NCBI GenBank assembly: GCA_900546925.1
Contig: UREV01000010.1
Span: 20,728-84,727 of the forward strand
Source of the DNA: an uncultured Bacteroides sp.
Lineage (GTDB): Bacteria > Bacteroidota > Bacteroidia > Bacteroidales > UBA932
DNA: 64,000 nt
Reading direction: 5' to 3'
Under the pieces are notes generated by a model that saw only the letters and a program-made list of their open reading frames with translations, ran no database searches and was not told the origin of the DNA. Each line of letters begins with the position of its first letter. The first letter of the stretch is position 1. A program made the position numbers and the translations under genes. Below are positions 16,380-24,149 of this stretch, piece by piece.

Positions 16380-17645
16380 ATGGAAGACTCATTCAAGAAA
16401 ACGATAACGCTGGCGGATGCCGTCAAGATGACAGGACCCGCAGCCTTCAACATAATGCTCAAGCCCGCCGGTTCCCTGTGCAATCTGGATTGCCGCTACT
16501 GCTACTATCTGGACAAGGCATCGCTTTACGGCGGCAGAGAGCCGATAATGTCGGAAGAACTCCTCGAAAAAGTCATCAGCGACTACATCGGCTCGTGCGA
16601 TGTGCCCGAGGTCACGTTCAACTGGCACGGCGGAGAGCCACTGCTGGCAGGCATTGACTTCTATCGGAAAGCCATTGCGCTGGAGCGTAAATATGCCAAT
16701 GGCAAGGTCGTTCATAACACGCTTCAGACCAACGGTACCCTCGTGACTCCTGAATGGGCGGACCTCTTCGCCTCCAACGGCTTCCTCGTCGGCATCTCCA
16801 TTGACGGACCGCAATATGTCCACGACGCGTACCGAAGCAGCAAGACCGGCATCCCGTCATTCGACAAAGTGATGCGTGGGCTGGTGACATTGATACGCGG
16901 AGGCGTGCAATTCAACACATTGACGGCGGTGTCCAAGGCTTCGGAGGGGCGGGGCGTCGAAATTTACCAGTTCCTCAAGTCGCTCGGGAGCCAGTTCATG
17001 CAGTTCCTACCCGTCGTCGAGAAAGTTCGGTACCAGGTCAATGCAAAAGGTCGCAGGGTGGACAATGCCCGCCCGTCGATCGTCGCCCCCGAATATGGAG
17101 GAGACGGCTTCGGCTCTTGGTCAGTGAGCGACATTGGCTACGGCAGATTCCTTTGCGATATATTCGATGTCTGGGTAAAGACGGATGTGGGGCGGTATTT
17201 CGTCGGGATGTTCGACGCCACATTGGCTTCATATTGCGGAGTGACTCCGGGAACGTGCTCATTCTGCGAGACTTGCGGCTCCAATGCAGTGGTCGAGCAC
17301 AATGGAGATGTCTATGCGTGCGACCATTTCGTGTACCCGGAATATCTGCTGGGCAACGTATCCTCGTCGAGCCTCAGGACAATGATGCAGTCAGACAAGG
17401 CTGTGTCATTCGGCATCGCCAAGCGCAATTCTCTTCCGTCTCAATGTCGCCGCTGCGAATGGGTGTATCTCTGCAACGGCGAATGTCCTAAGCACCGTTT
17501 TTCCAAGACAAAGACGGGAGAGGAGGGGCTCAATTCCCTCTGCGCCGGGCTGCAGATGTTCTACAAGCATACTGAGCCGTATATGAAAAAAATGCGGGAA
17601 CTGCTTCAGCAGCAGCACCCCGCATCAGATATAATGTCTATGTGA
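16380..17645 (+). CDS. anaerobic sulfatase-maturating enzyme (radical SAM)
   Basis: 421 residues from ATG 16380 (MEDSFKKTI). A longer frame opens at 16302 but has no family character. The radical SAM motif is C34-NLD-C38-RY-C41-YY. The C-terminal half has the two SPASM/twitch clusters: GTCSFCETCG...DVYACDHF and CRRCEWVYLCNGECPKH. The enzyme oxidises the active-site Ser or Cys of sulfatases to formylglycine without oxygen. The neighbouring sulfatase has the Ser form, consistent with an anSME. TATCTTTG at 16368-16375 ends 5 bases before the ATG; if it is the -7 box the mRNA is nearly leaderless, otherwise the promoter lies upstream. Confidence 0.92.
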   Translation: MEDSFKKTITLADAVKMTGPAAFNIMLKPAGSLCNLDCRYCYYLDKASLYGGREPIMSEELLEKVISDYIGSCDVPEVTFNWHGGEPLLAGIDFYRKAIALERKYANGKVVHNTLQTNGTLVTPEWADLFASNGFLVGISIDGPQYVHDAYRSSKTGIPSFDKVMRGLVTLIRGGVQFNTLTAVSKASEGRGVEIYQFLKSLGSQFMQFLPVVEKVRYQVNAKGRRVDNARPSIVAPEYGGDGFGSWSVSDIGYGRFLCDIFDVWVKTDVGRYFVGMFDATLASYCGVTPGTCSFCETCGSNAVVEHNGDVYACDHFVYPEYLLGNVSSSSLRTMMQSDKAVSFGIAKRNSLPSQCRRCEWVYLCNGECPKHRFSKTKTGEEGLNSLCAGLQMFYKHTEPYMKKMRELLQQQHPASDIMSM

Positions 17646-17650
17646 CGAGC

Positions 17651-19030
17651 TTATCTGAACAGGCTCTTGTGAAGCAGCGACACTACGGTGTCCATTGCCG
17701 AGCGGTCCACGATGAAGCTGATGTTCACGTACGAGGCTCCCTGGGAGATCATATATATCTTGTAGTCTCTCAGAGGGGCGAAAGTCTTCTCTAGAATGCC
17801 TGTGACATTGTCCAGATTCTTTCCGATGACGGAGACTTGTGCCTTGTCGCGGTCCACATAGACCTCGGCGAATGACGACAGTTCCTCGATGACCTTGTCG
17901 ATGTCCTGGGAAGCGTCCACCGTGACGGAGATGTTCGCCTCCGAAGTACTGATGAGGTCTACCGATACATTGTTCCTGCTGAAGATTTCAAACACGCTCA
18001 TAAGGAAGCCGGCGGCATTGATCATTTTTGTGGAGAAGATATTGATTACCAGAATGTTCTCCTTGCTGGAAACAGACTTCACGCCGTCGTCTATCTTGGA
18101 GTTCTGGAGAATTACCGTGCCCTTTCCGTCAGGGTTCATCGAGTTCAGGACATAGATCGGGATATTCTTCCTGACCGCCGGCTCTATGGTCATCGGATGC
18201 AGCACCTTCGCCCCGAAATGAGCCATCTCGGCGGCCTCCTCGAACGAAATCCGCTCCAGGCTCCTTGTGCCCTCCACCTTTCTCGGATCAGCCGTCTTCA
18301 CGCCGTCCACATCCGTCCATATCTCGATTCTGGTGGCTCCTACCGCCATTCCTATCAATGATGCCGTGTAGTCAGAGCCTCCTCTTCCCAGGACGGTAGG
18401 CTCTCCGTCTTCTGTCTCCGATACGAATCCTTGGGTGATGACAGCCTCGCAGTCAGCGTATTCTGCATTGACCTCAGCATTGACCTTCTCCGTGGTCAAT
18501 TTCGTCCTCGGCTCGCCTTTCAGGAAGACATTGTCAGTGATTATCATCCTTCTGGAGTCCATCAGGTGCGTGCGAATTCCTCTGGCGTTCATCGCGAGAC
18601 AGATGACGTTCGACGAGAGATATTCGCCGTTTCCGATGATTACAGCCTTGCTGCGGTCGGACAGCTCGCCCAGTTCGCATACCGCATCGACGAAATGCTC
18701 CAGACGGTCGCAGATGGTATTAATCCTGCCCTTCGCATCCTCCAGCATTGACGCGCAGTCCTGCTCAGAAGCGTTGCAACTGTCGGTGTTGATAAGTTCT
18801 TCCGCCAATGTCAGATGCCGTGTACGCAGCTGAGCCATAAGCTCATACGCTCCGCTCTTGTCGCGTTCCCGCGCCTTGTCCGAAATCTTGTAGAGCAAGT
18901 CTGTCACTTTGGACAATGCAGATACCACGACTATTGGACGTTCTGTCAGTTTCTTCCGAATGATTTCTATGGTGCGCGAAATCGCCGTGCTGTCAGCTAC
19001 GGATGTTCCGCCGAATTTCATTACTATCAT
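17651..19030 (-). CDS. lysC: aspartate kinase, monofunctional
   Basis: 459 residues. First step of the aspartate pathway (lysine, threonine, methionine, diaminopimelate): phosphorylation of aspartate. The N terminus is VMKFGGTSVAD with the catalytic Lys. VLGRGGSDYTA and ADPRKVEGTRSLERISFEEAAEMAHFGA-type segments mark the kinase domain. Two ACT domains fill the last ~150 residues (SVDLISTSE, SVIGKNLDNVTGI, ISQGASYVNISF), so feedback control by lysine or threonine is expected. The start may be M1 or M4. Tail to tail with the anSME gene, 5 bases apart. Confidence 0.93.
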   Translation of the reverse strand: MIVMKFGGTSVADSTAISRTIEIIRKKLTERPIVVVSALSKVTDLLYKISDKARERDKSGAYELMAQLRTRHLTLAEELINTDSCNASEQDCASMLEDAKGRINTICDRLEHFVDAVCELGELSDRSKAVIIGNGEYLSSNVICLAMNARGIRTHLMDSRRMIITDNVFLKGEPRTKLTTEKVNAEVNAEYADCEAVITQGFVSETEDGEPTVLGRGGSDYTASLIGMAVGATRIEIWTDVDGVKTADPRKVEGTRSLERISFEEAAEMAHFGAKVLHPMTIEPAVRKNIPIYVLNSMNPDGKGTVILQNSKIDDGVKSVSSKENILVINIFSTKMINAAGFLMSVFEIFSRNNVSVDLISTSEANISVTVDASQDIDKVIEELSSFAEVYVDRDKAQVSVIGKNLDNVTGILEKTFAPLRDYKIYMISQGASYVNISFIVDRSAMDTVVSLLHKSLFR

Positions 19031-19063
19031 ATATGTCTATTTTGTTCTGTTTTTTCCAGTCTG

Positions 19064-19071
19064 CAAATATA
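19064..19071 (-). promoter_or_regulatory. -7 box upstream of lysC
   Basis: The minus strand reads TATATTTG, matching TAnnTTTG, 33 bases before the lysC start. No TTG at the usual -33 distance was found. Confidence 0.45.
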
Positions 19072-19134
19072 CAGAGAATATGTGGAAATATAATATGTGC
19101 GTCGGAATCTTGCCTCCGTCAGAGTCACGCGGAT

Positions 19135-19257
19135 TCAAAGGCTCCTCTCTATAGCCTCGCGTGTGCAGGCGAAGACAATGTGGGTGTGCGAGTCGCAGAA
19201 TGTCGGCAGAACCATACCTCTTTCAGCGTCAATGACTTCATCTGCCTCATTTTCAGA
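19135..19257 (-). pseudogene. imidazolonepropionase (hutI) remnant
   Basis: The minus strand encodes ADEVIDAERG, MVLPTFCDSH and THIVFACTRE in one frame before a stop. This is the metal-binding strand-1 region of imidazolonepropionase (DAxGxxVLPxFxDSHTHxVFAxxRE), which normally lies near residue 70 of about 410. An in-frame stop lies directly upstream and the sequence diverges after REAIERSL. Only about 40 codons survive, so histidine degradation is not encoded here. With the HlyD remnant beside it, it marks a degraded region. Confidence 0.72.
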
Positions 19258-19325
19258 TTATGCTACAGAACTGACGTTATGTGTCGCATATCTTATGCGA
19301 TGCCGAGTGACCGCTTGAGTGTCAT

Positions 19326-19628
19326 TCACACTGACTTCCAAGACGGCATTTTCTTCAGCGTTCTGCGGACAGGCTCCACGTGTCCGGTAAATTCAGCATC
19401 AGGCAGGGCATCCGCTGAAATCTTAACCTCTGAACCTAAAGCGATGTGCTGCACCTGTGTCTCTCTGTAATCTGCAATAATCCAGACGTTTGCGTCATCC
19501 ACGATCTTAACCATAAGCTGACCCGGCTGAACCAACTGTCCGACGTGGATGTCCTTGCGTCCCACATAACCGTCACAAGGAGCGGTGATTACGGTATATG
19601 AAACAACCACTTTCTTCTCAAGTTCACC
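19326..19628 (-). pseudogene. HlyD/EmrA-type membrane fusion protein remnant
   Basis: About 100 codons between stop codons carry SYTVITAPCDGYVGRKDI, HVGQLVQPGQLMVKIVDD and VWIIADYRETQV, followed by ALPDAEFTGHVE. This is the lipoyl and beta-barrel part of EmrA/HlyD-family periplasmic adaptor proteins, normally residues about 200-320 of a 350-residue protein. The N-terminal membrane helix and hairpin are absent (an in-frame TAG lies at 19629-19631), and the C terminus diverges after GHVEPV. No partner transporter gene is near. Confidence 0.8.
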
Positions 19629-20080
19629 CTAAAGTTGCCGCGGACAAGTACTTGTTTATGAAAAGCTTCCGCCGCCGTCCGGCCATGCGACGTTACAATT
19701 ATATGCCAGACAACCTGGCAGGAGAATAAGTATAGCATAAACACTGTAATCTACTGGGTAATAATTCGATAACGAGTATTTATCTTATTAATAGATCTGC
19801 CAGGTTGTATGTTTTTTCATAGGACCTGGCAGGTGCATTTTATTGCAATATCTTGACATTCAAATAGATATATCTTATGTAACCCGCCAGGTTGTCCGAA
19901 ATTTCCGCAACGCTGCATCTGAACACATCAATATCGTGAAGCGTTGAAAACCCCTTTGCAGAGGGAGCAAGAGTGTGGCATGAAGGTCTTGCCTGTAACA
20001 GTCGTGTTGTGACGTTTTTTGCCATCGAGTCTGCGGATATTAGGAACTATAGTCATTCTTGATGCCGCTTATGCAAAACA
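19629..20080. other. intergenic, decayed region
   Basis: No gene is supported here. A short plus-strand peptide frame ends in NLAGE at about 19729, and a 61-codon minus-strand frame exists at 19840-20025; neither resembles a known protein. The stretch carries the dispersed CTGCCAGGTTGT repeats described separately. Confidence 0.5.
19710..19895. repeat. dispersed 12-mer CTGCCAGGTTGT in both orientations
   Basis: Copies: inverted at 19710-19721 (exact), direct at 19797-19808 (exact), a nine-base inverted core at 19824-19832, and direct at 19885-19895 (CGCCAGGTTGT). Copies in opposite orientation could form stems. The spacing is irregular, so it is not a CRISPR or a tandem array. Origin unknown; possibly the relics of a small mobile palindromic element. 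Confidence 0.6.
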
Positions 20081-20120
20081 AGGCCCGTCTCCTGGAAAAT
20101 GCCTGAAGGAGACGGGCCCT
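20081..20120 (-). terminator. terminator of the buk-vor operon
   Basis: AGGCCCGTCTCCT (20081-20093) pairs with AGGAGACGGGCCCT (20107-20120). Read on the minus strand, the stem is followed by TTGTTTTGC. It lies 18 bases beyond the stop codon of the last gene of the operon. Confidence 0.8.
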
Positions 20121-20138
20121 TAATATATTACCAGTAAA

Positions 20139-20684
20139 TTACTTAACTTCCTGGATGATTTCCATACCCTTGCGGATAGCCTCCTCATTCTGTGGAATGA
20201 GGTTGTGGTGACGTGCAGGGAGAGTCTTGCGGAGAGCTGCAAGGACGCTGTCGATCTGGACGATCGGACGTACTTTAAGAAGACCTCCAAGAACGATCAT
20301 GTTGAAAGTCTTGATAAGGTTCATCTCAGCAGCAGTATCCATGGCGTCGATTCTGAAGACCTTGATATCCTTTCTTGTAGGAGGTTCAGAAATGCCGTAA
20401 CCGTCATAGATGATGATTCCGCCTGGCTTTACCTTCGGCTCGAATTTCTCGAGTGAAGGCTGGTTCAGCACGATGGCGATGTCAAAACTTGAAAGAATAG
20501 GGGAGGAAACAGGATCATCACTTACGATGACAGTAACGTTGGCTGTACCGCCACGCTGCTCCGGACCATAAGCCGGCATCCAAGTAACTTCCTTGTTCTC
20601 CATCAGACCGGCATAAGCCAGAATCTTACCCATCGAGAGGACACCCTGTCCTCCGAATCCTGCAATAATTATCTCATCTGTCAT
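20139..20684 (-). CDS. 2-oxoacid:ferredoxin oxidoreductase, gamma subunit
   Basis: 181 residues, the usual size. The GFGGQGVLSMGKILAYAG motif near residue 9 is the signature of the gamma (PorG/KorC-like) domain. Further segments are YGPEQRGGTANV and DDPVSSPI. It works with the alpha and beta subunits just upstream and the small ferredoxin subunit to decarboxylate a 2-oxoacid to acyl-CoA while reducing ferredoxin. Last gene of a seven-gene minus-strand operon, 12 bases after the beta subunit. The company of an aminotransferase and butyrate kinase suggests branched-chain 2-oxoacids as substrate. Confidence 0.88.
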   Translation of the reverse strand: MTDEIIIAGFGGQGVLSMGKILAYAGLMENKEVTWMPAYGPEQRGGTANVTVIVSDDPVSSPILSSFDIAIVLNQPSLEKFEPKVKPGGIIIYDGYGISEPPTRKDIKVFRIDAMDTAAEMNLIKTFNMIVLGGLLKVRPIVQIDSVLAALRKTLPARHHNLIPQNEEAIRKGMEIIQEVK

Positions 20685-20696
20685 AGCCTTGTCGAT

Positions 20697-21470
20697 TTAA
20701 AGTTCAACACCTTTGTCCTTAAGGTCACCAAGCTGATAGAATGGGAACATGTTCTCCTCCATCCACTTGTTAGCCTTCTCAGGACTCATCTTCCAACCTG
20801 AGTTACAGGTCGATACGACCTCTACGAGGTTAGAGCCCTTGCCCTGCATAGAATATTCAAACGCTTTTCTGATGGCTTTCTTGGTACGGTTGATGGAAGC
20901 CACATTGTGTACAGACTGACGTGTAACGTAGCATGTACCCTCGAGGTTTGCAGCGAGTTCGGTAATCTTCAGAGGATAACCGTGAAGCGATACCTCTCTA
21001 CCATAAGGACAGGTAGCTGTCTTCATGCCCAGAAGGGTAGTAGGAGCCATCTGACCTCCGGTCATGCCGTAGATAGCGTTGTTTATGAATATGATAGTGA
21101 TGTTCTCACCTCTGTTGAGAGCATGGATAGTCTCTGCTGTACCGATGCAGGCGAGGTCACCATCACCCTGATATGTGAACACGAGTCTGTCTGGCCAGAG
21201 GCGTTTTGTGGCACTGGCAAGTGCAGGAGCTCTTCCGTGAGCGGCCTCTTCCCAGTCAACATCAATATATTTGTAAGCGAACACCGCACAGCCTACAGGA
21301 GAAATCGCGATGGTCTTGTCTGTCATTCCCATCTCCTCGATTACCTCTGAGACTATTTTGTGCACAACTCCGTGGCTGCAACCGGGACAATAATGCATCG
21401 GAGTGTCATTCAATAAGGTAGGTTTCTTATAGACAACCTGTCCTTGCTCGATTATTTCTTCTCTTGTCAT
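20697..21470 (-). CDS. 2-oxoacid:ferredoxin oxidoreductase, beta (TPP) subunit
   Basis: 257 residues. Thiamine-diphosphate-binding subunit: YCPGCSHGVVHK near the N terminus (cluster and TPP region), ISPVGCAVF, and the TPP motif YQGDGDLACIGTAE ending in INNAIYGMTGGQ. The family includes KorB, VorA and PorB. The absence of an extra ferredoxin domain and the fused layout fit a VOR-type or KOR-type four-subunit enzyme. It lies 12 bases after the alpha subunit gene. Confidence 0.88.
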   Translation of the reverse strand: MTREEIIEQGQVVYKKPTLLNDTPMHYCPGCSHGVVHKIVSEVIEEMGMTDKTIAISPVGCAVFAYKYIDVDWEEAAHGRAPALASATKRLWPDRLVFTYQGDGDLACIGTAETIHALNRGENITIIFINNAIYGMTGGQMAPTTLLGMKTATCPYGREVSLHGYPLKITELAANLEGTCYVTRQSVHNVASINRTKKAIRKAFEYSMQGKGSNLVEVVSTCNSGWKMSPEKANKWMEENMFPFYQLGDLKDKGVEL

Positions 21471-21482
21471 GGTCTTTAGAAA

Positions 21483-22562
21483 TTAGAAAAGACGTTTGAT
21501 TGCATCCACAACCTCGTCAGGGTCAGGAATAATTCCACCCAGACGGCCGAAATGCTGAACCGGTACACGTCCGGCTACGGCGAGGCGGATATCCTCGACC
21601 ATCTGTCCGGCATTGATTTCGAGTGAAAGGATGCCTTTCATCTTTTCGCCAAGTTTCTGGACTTCCTTGGTAGGGAATGGCCAGAGAGTAATAGGGCGGA
21701 GAAGTCCGACCTTGATGCCCTGTGAACGGGCGATCTCAATACTCTTCTTTGCGATACGTGCTGCGGAACCGAATGCTACGATTGCATATTCTGCGTCGTC
21801 GAGCATGTATTCCTCGAAGCGGACCTCGCTTTCCTCGATTTTCTTGTATTTCTCCTGAATACGGAGGTTGATGATTTCCATTTCCTCAGAACGGAGCTCA
21901 AGAGATGTGATAATATTAGGCTTTCTTCCGCCGAAACGTCCGGTAGTAGCCCAAGGACACTCTTTCCTGATTTCCTCTTCTGTGCGGCGAGGCTTGAAAG
22001 GAGGAAGAACGACTTTCTCCATCATCTGTCCGATAGCACCGTCTGCGAGAATCATCGCAGGGTTGCGGTAACGGAATGCAAGCTCGAATCCGAGGTCTAC
22101 GAAATCTGCCATTTCCTGAACAGATGCAGGGGCGAGAACGATGAGATGATAGTCTCCGTGTCCACCACCTTTGCATGCCTGGAAATAGTCTGCCTGGCTA
22201 GGCTGGATAGTTCCGAGTCCAGGACCTCCACGCATAACATCTACGATGAGTGCAGGAAGTTCAGCGCCAGCCATGTAGGACAAACCCTCCTGCATCAAGC
22301 TGATGCCAGGGCTGGAAGAAGAAGTCATAACTCTCTTGCCTGTGCAGGCTCCACCATAGACCATGTTGATCGATGAAACCTCACTCTCAGCCTGAAGAAC
22401 GACCATACCGGTGGTCTCCCATGGTTTCTCTACAGCCAGAGTCTCGAGAACTTCAGACTGCGGGGTAATAGGATAGCCGAAGTAGCCGTCACAACCACAG
22501 CGGATCGCTGCGTGGGCAATGGCCTCATTGCCTTTCATCAAAGTGATTTCCTGATCTGCCAT
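21483..22562 (-). CDS. vorB: 3-methyl-2-oxobutanoate (2-oxoacid):ferredoxin oxidoreductase, alpha subunit
   Basis: 359 residues, the short VorB-type alpha subunit rather than the ~600-residue KorA fusion. Characteristic segments: MKGNEAIAHAAIRCGCDGYFGYPITPQSE (start of the pyrimidine-binding domain), TSSSSPGISLMQEG, RGGPGLGTIQPSQADYFQA, and a C-terminal transketolase-like domain with VGLLRPITLWPFP. It supplies part of the CoA- and TPP-binding site. The operon (aminotransferase upstream, butyrate kinase first) argues for branched-chain 2-oxoacids rather than 2-oxoglutarate, but specificity is not proven by sequence. Confidence 0.85.
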   Translation of the reverse strand: MADQEITLMKGNEAIAHAAIRCGCDGYFGYPITPQSEVLETLAVEKPWETTGMVVLQAESEVSSINMVYGGACTGKRVMTSSSSPGISLMQEGLSYMAGAELPALIVDVMRGGPGLGTIQPSQADYFQACKGGGHGDYHLIVLAPASVQEMADFVDLGFELAFRYRNPAMILADGAIGQMMEKVVLPPFKPRRTEEEIRKECPWATTGRFGGRKPNIITSLELRSEEMEIINLRIQEKYKKIEESEVRFEEYMLDDAEYAIVAFGSAARIAKKSIEIARSQGIKVGLLRPITLWPFPTKEVQKLGEKMKGILSLEINAGQMVEDIRLAVAGRVPVQHFGRLGGIIPDPDEVVDAIKRLF

Positions 22563-22565
22563 AGC

Positions 22566-22796
22566 TTAGACTGTTTTAAGACGGTAAACGGTTATGCACC
22601 CGTCAGGACATACTGTAGCGCATGACGCACAGCCTGTACAGGTGTCAGCAAGAACCTCATGGGCGAAATTATAGCCCTTATGGTTCACTTCCTTGGTCGT
22701 AAGAGCAAGGACATTAAGAGGACAAGCGACAACGCAGAGATTACATCCTTTGCATCTCTCGGTATCTACTATGGTCGCTCCTTTCATTTTAGCCAT
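22566..22796 (-). CDS. 2x[4Fe-4S] ferredoxin, oxidoreductase delta subunit
   Basis: 76 residues with two complete cluster motifs, CKGCNLCVVACP and CTGCASCATVCP. The size and the place directly before the alpha subunit (3 bases apart) make it the delta, electron-transfer subunit of the 2-oxoacid oxidoreductase rather than a free ferredoxin. Confidence 0.92.
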   Translation of the reverse strand: MAKMKGATIVDTERCKGCNLCVVACPLNVLALTTKEVNHKGYNFAHEVLADTCTGCASCATVCPDGCITVYRLKTV

Positions 22797-22808
22797 AATA
22801 CCTTTTGT

Positions 22809-23084
22809 TTATTGATTGTACATATCCTTGTTGTAGAAATCCAGAATTTCGTTTGCAATCGCATACGCGTTAGCCGCCGGGCTTTCAGGGTTTATCGCCA
22901 TGGCCTCCAGATAATTGTTGATAGCCAACTGCCAGTCGCCCTTTTTCCTATGGGCATTGCCCAGAAGATAATAAGCTCGGTCTGACGGTTCCGGAGCGGA
23001 GGTGATATATTCTTCAAGCAGACGGATTGCTTCGTCGATCCTGCCTTCTACAAGAATTTTTTCTATTGACTCTAATTCAATCAT
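22809..23084 (-). CDS. TPR-repeat protein
   Basis: 91 residues with two to three tetratricopeptide-like helical pairs: GRIDEAIRLLEEYI, RAYYLLGNAHRKKGDWQLAINNYLEA and a final helix. No signal peptide, so cytoplasmic. It lies between the aminotransferase (3 bases) and the ferredoxin subunit (12 bases), in the middle of the operon, so it is co-expressed with the enzyme. It may assist assembly of the oxidoreductase, but this is inferred from position only. Confidence 0.8.
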   Translation of the reverse strand: MIELESIEKILVEGRIDEAIRLLEEYITSAPEPSDRAYYLLGNAHRKKGDWQLAINNYLEAMAINPESPAANAYAIANEILDFYNKDMYNQ

Positions 23085-23087
23085 CGT

Positions 23088-24131
23088 TTAGTCGATAAAC
23101 ATACACCAGTTGTGAGTGTCTTCCTCAAGTCCTTTCTGGATACCGATAATGTGGTTGTAGAGTTTCTCGCTGATGACTCCGCACTTGTCACCGGAAGGCA
23201 ATCTGTAGCGACGAGAAACATCCGGGCACTCGAGCGCAGGTTTGTCGTCAATGGTGCAGATTGGGGTGATTACCACTGCAGTACCGCATGAGTTTACCTC
23301 ATCGAATTCAGCGAGTTCCTCGACTTTCACCGGACGGATTTCGATATCCATTCCCATGTCGGCAGCCACTGTGCGGAGGCTCATGTTTGTGATGGAAGGA
23401 AGAATACTGCCGGAACGAGGGGTTACATATGTATTGCCCTTGATAGCGAAGAAGTTGGATGAACCGAACTCCTCGATGGTAGTCTTAGTTGCGGTGTCGA
23501 GGAACAACAACTCACGGTATCCTGTGTTATGTGCGAGGTTGTAAGCATGCAATGACTGGGCATAGTTTCCGCCGAGTTTATAGCATCCTGAACCGTGTGT
23601 AGCAGCTCGGTCATAGTTTCTGGAGATCACTGCCGTGCCTGGAGAAAGACTCTTGGCGCCAGAGTATGTACCTACAGGAGAGCACATTACAGCGAACATT
23701 ACGTCTCTGGATGATTTGATTCCCAGCTGTGGGTTAATACCGAAAAGTACAGGACGGAGATAGAGGGAAGTACCGGTAACCTCGTATGGTGGGAGATATT
23801 CGATATTCTCTTTTATACAGCGTACGCACATTTCGATGAACAATTCCTCTGAAGGGTAAGGCATATCCAGATATTTGGCGCTGGATGCCATTCTTCTCGC
23901 ATTGCAGTCAGGGCGGAAAAGTCTGATCTTGCCGTCAACACCGCGGAATGCCTTGAGTCCCTCGAAGCAAGAAGGTGCATAATGGAAGATCCCTGCAAAG
24001 CTGTTGAGTGCGATATTGAAATCTTCAGTTACGACAGGAGATTCCCATTTCCCGTCAATGCATCGGCTGTATACCAATGCTTTTGTCTCAGTGTAATTGA
24101 ATGACAGTTTGCTCCAATCGATATTTTTCAT
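23088..24131 (-). CDS. ilvE: branched-chain amino acid aminotransferase
   Basis: 347 residues, a class IV PLP aminotransferase. Fold markers: GIFHYAPSCFEGLKAFRG near residue 50, SLYLRPVLFG, the PLP lysine in GSGCYKLGGNYAQSL (about 190), TTIEEFGSSNFF and SCGTAVVITPI. It interconverts valine, leucine and isoleucine with their 2-oxoacids. Here it sits 18 bases after butyrate kinase and upstream of a 2-oxoacid:ferredoxin oxidoreductase, so catabolic use is likely in addition to biosynthesis. Confidence 0.92.
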   Translation of the reverse strand: MKNIDWSKLSFNYTETKALVYSRCIDGKWESPVVTEDFNIALNSFAGIFHYAPSCFEGLKAFRGVDGKIRLFRPDCNARRMASSAKYLDMPYPSEELFIEMCVRCIKENIEYLPPYEVTGTSLYLRPVLFGINPQLGIKSSRDVMFAVMCSPVGTYSGAKSLSPGTAVISRNYDRAATHGSGCYKLGGNYAQSLHAYNLAHNTGYRELLFLDTATKTTIEEFGSSNFFAIKGNTYVTPRSGSILPSITNMSLRTVAADMGMDIEIRPVKVEELAEFDEVNSCGTAVVITPICTIDDKPALECPDVSRRYRLPSGDKCGVISEKLYNHIIGIQKGLEEDTHNWCMFID

Positions 24132-24149
24132 AATATAATAGTGGTTGTT

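Noticed and set aside
19710..19895. CRISPR array
   Set aside because: The repeated 12-mer is too short, occurs in both orientations and is irregularly spaced, and no cas gene is present.
19840..20025. 61-codon minus-strand frame in the decayed region
   Set aside because: No recognisable motif, overlaps the dispersed repeats, and no promoter or ribosome site.
20139..21470. Annotation as 2-oxoglutarate:ferredoxin oxidoreductase (korAB)
   Set aside because: The short VorB-like alpha subunit and the aminotransferase and butyrate kinase context favour branched-chain 2-oxoacids, though this is not proven.
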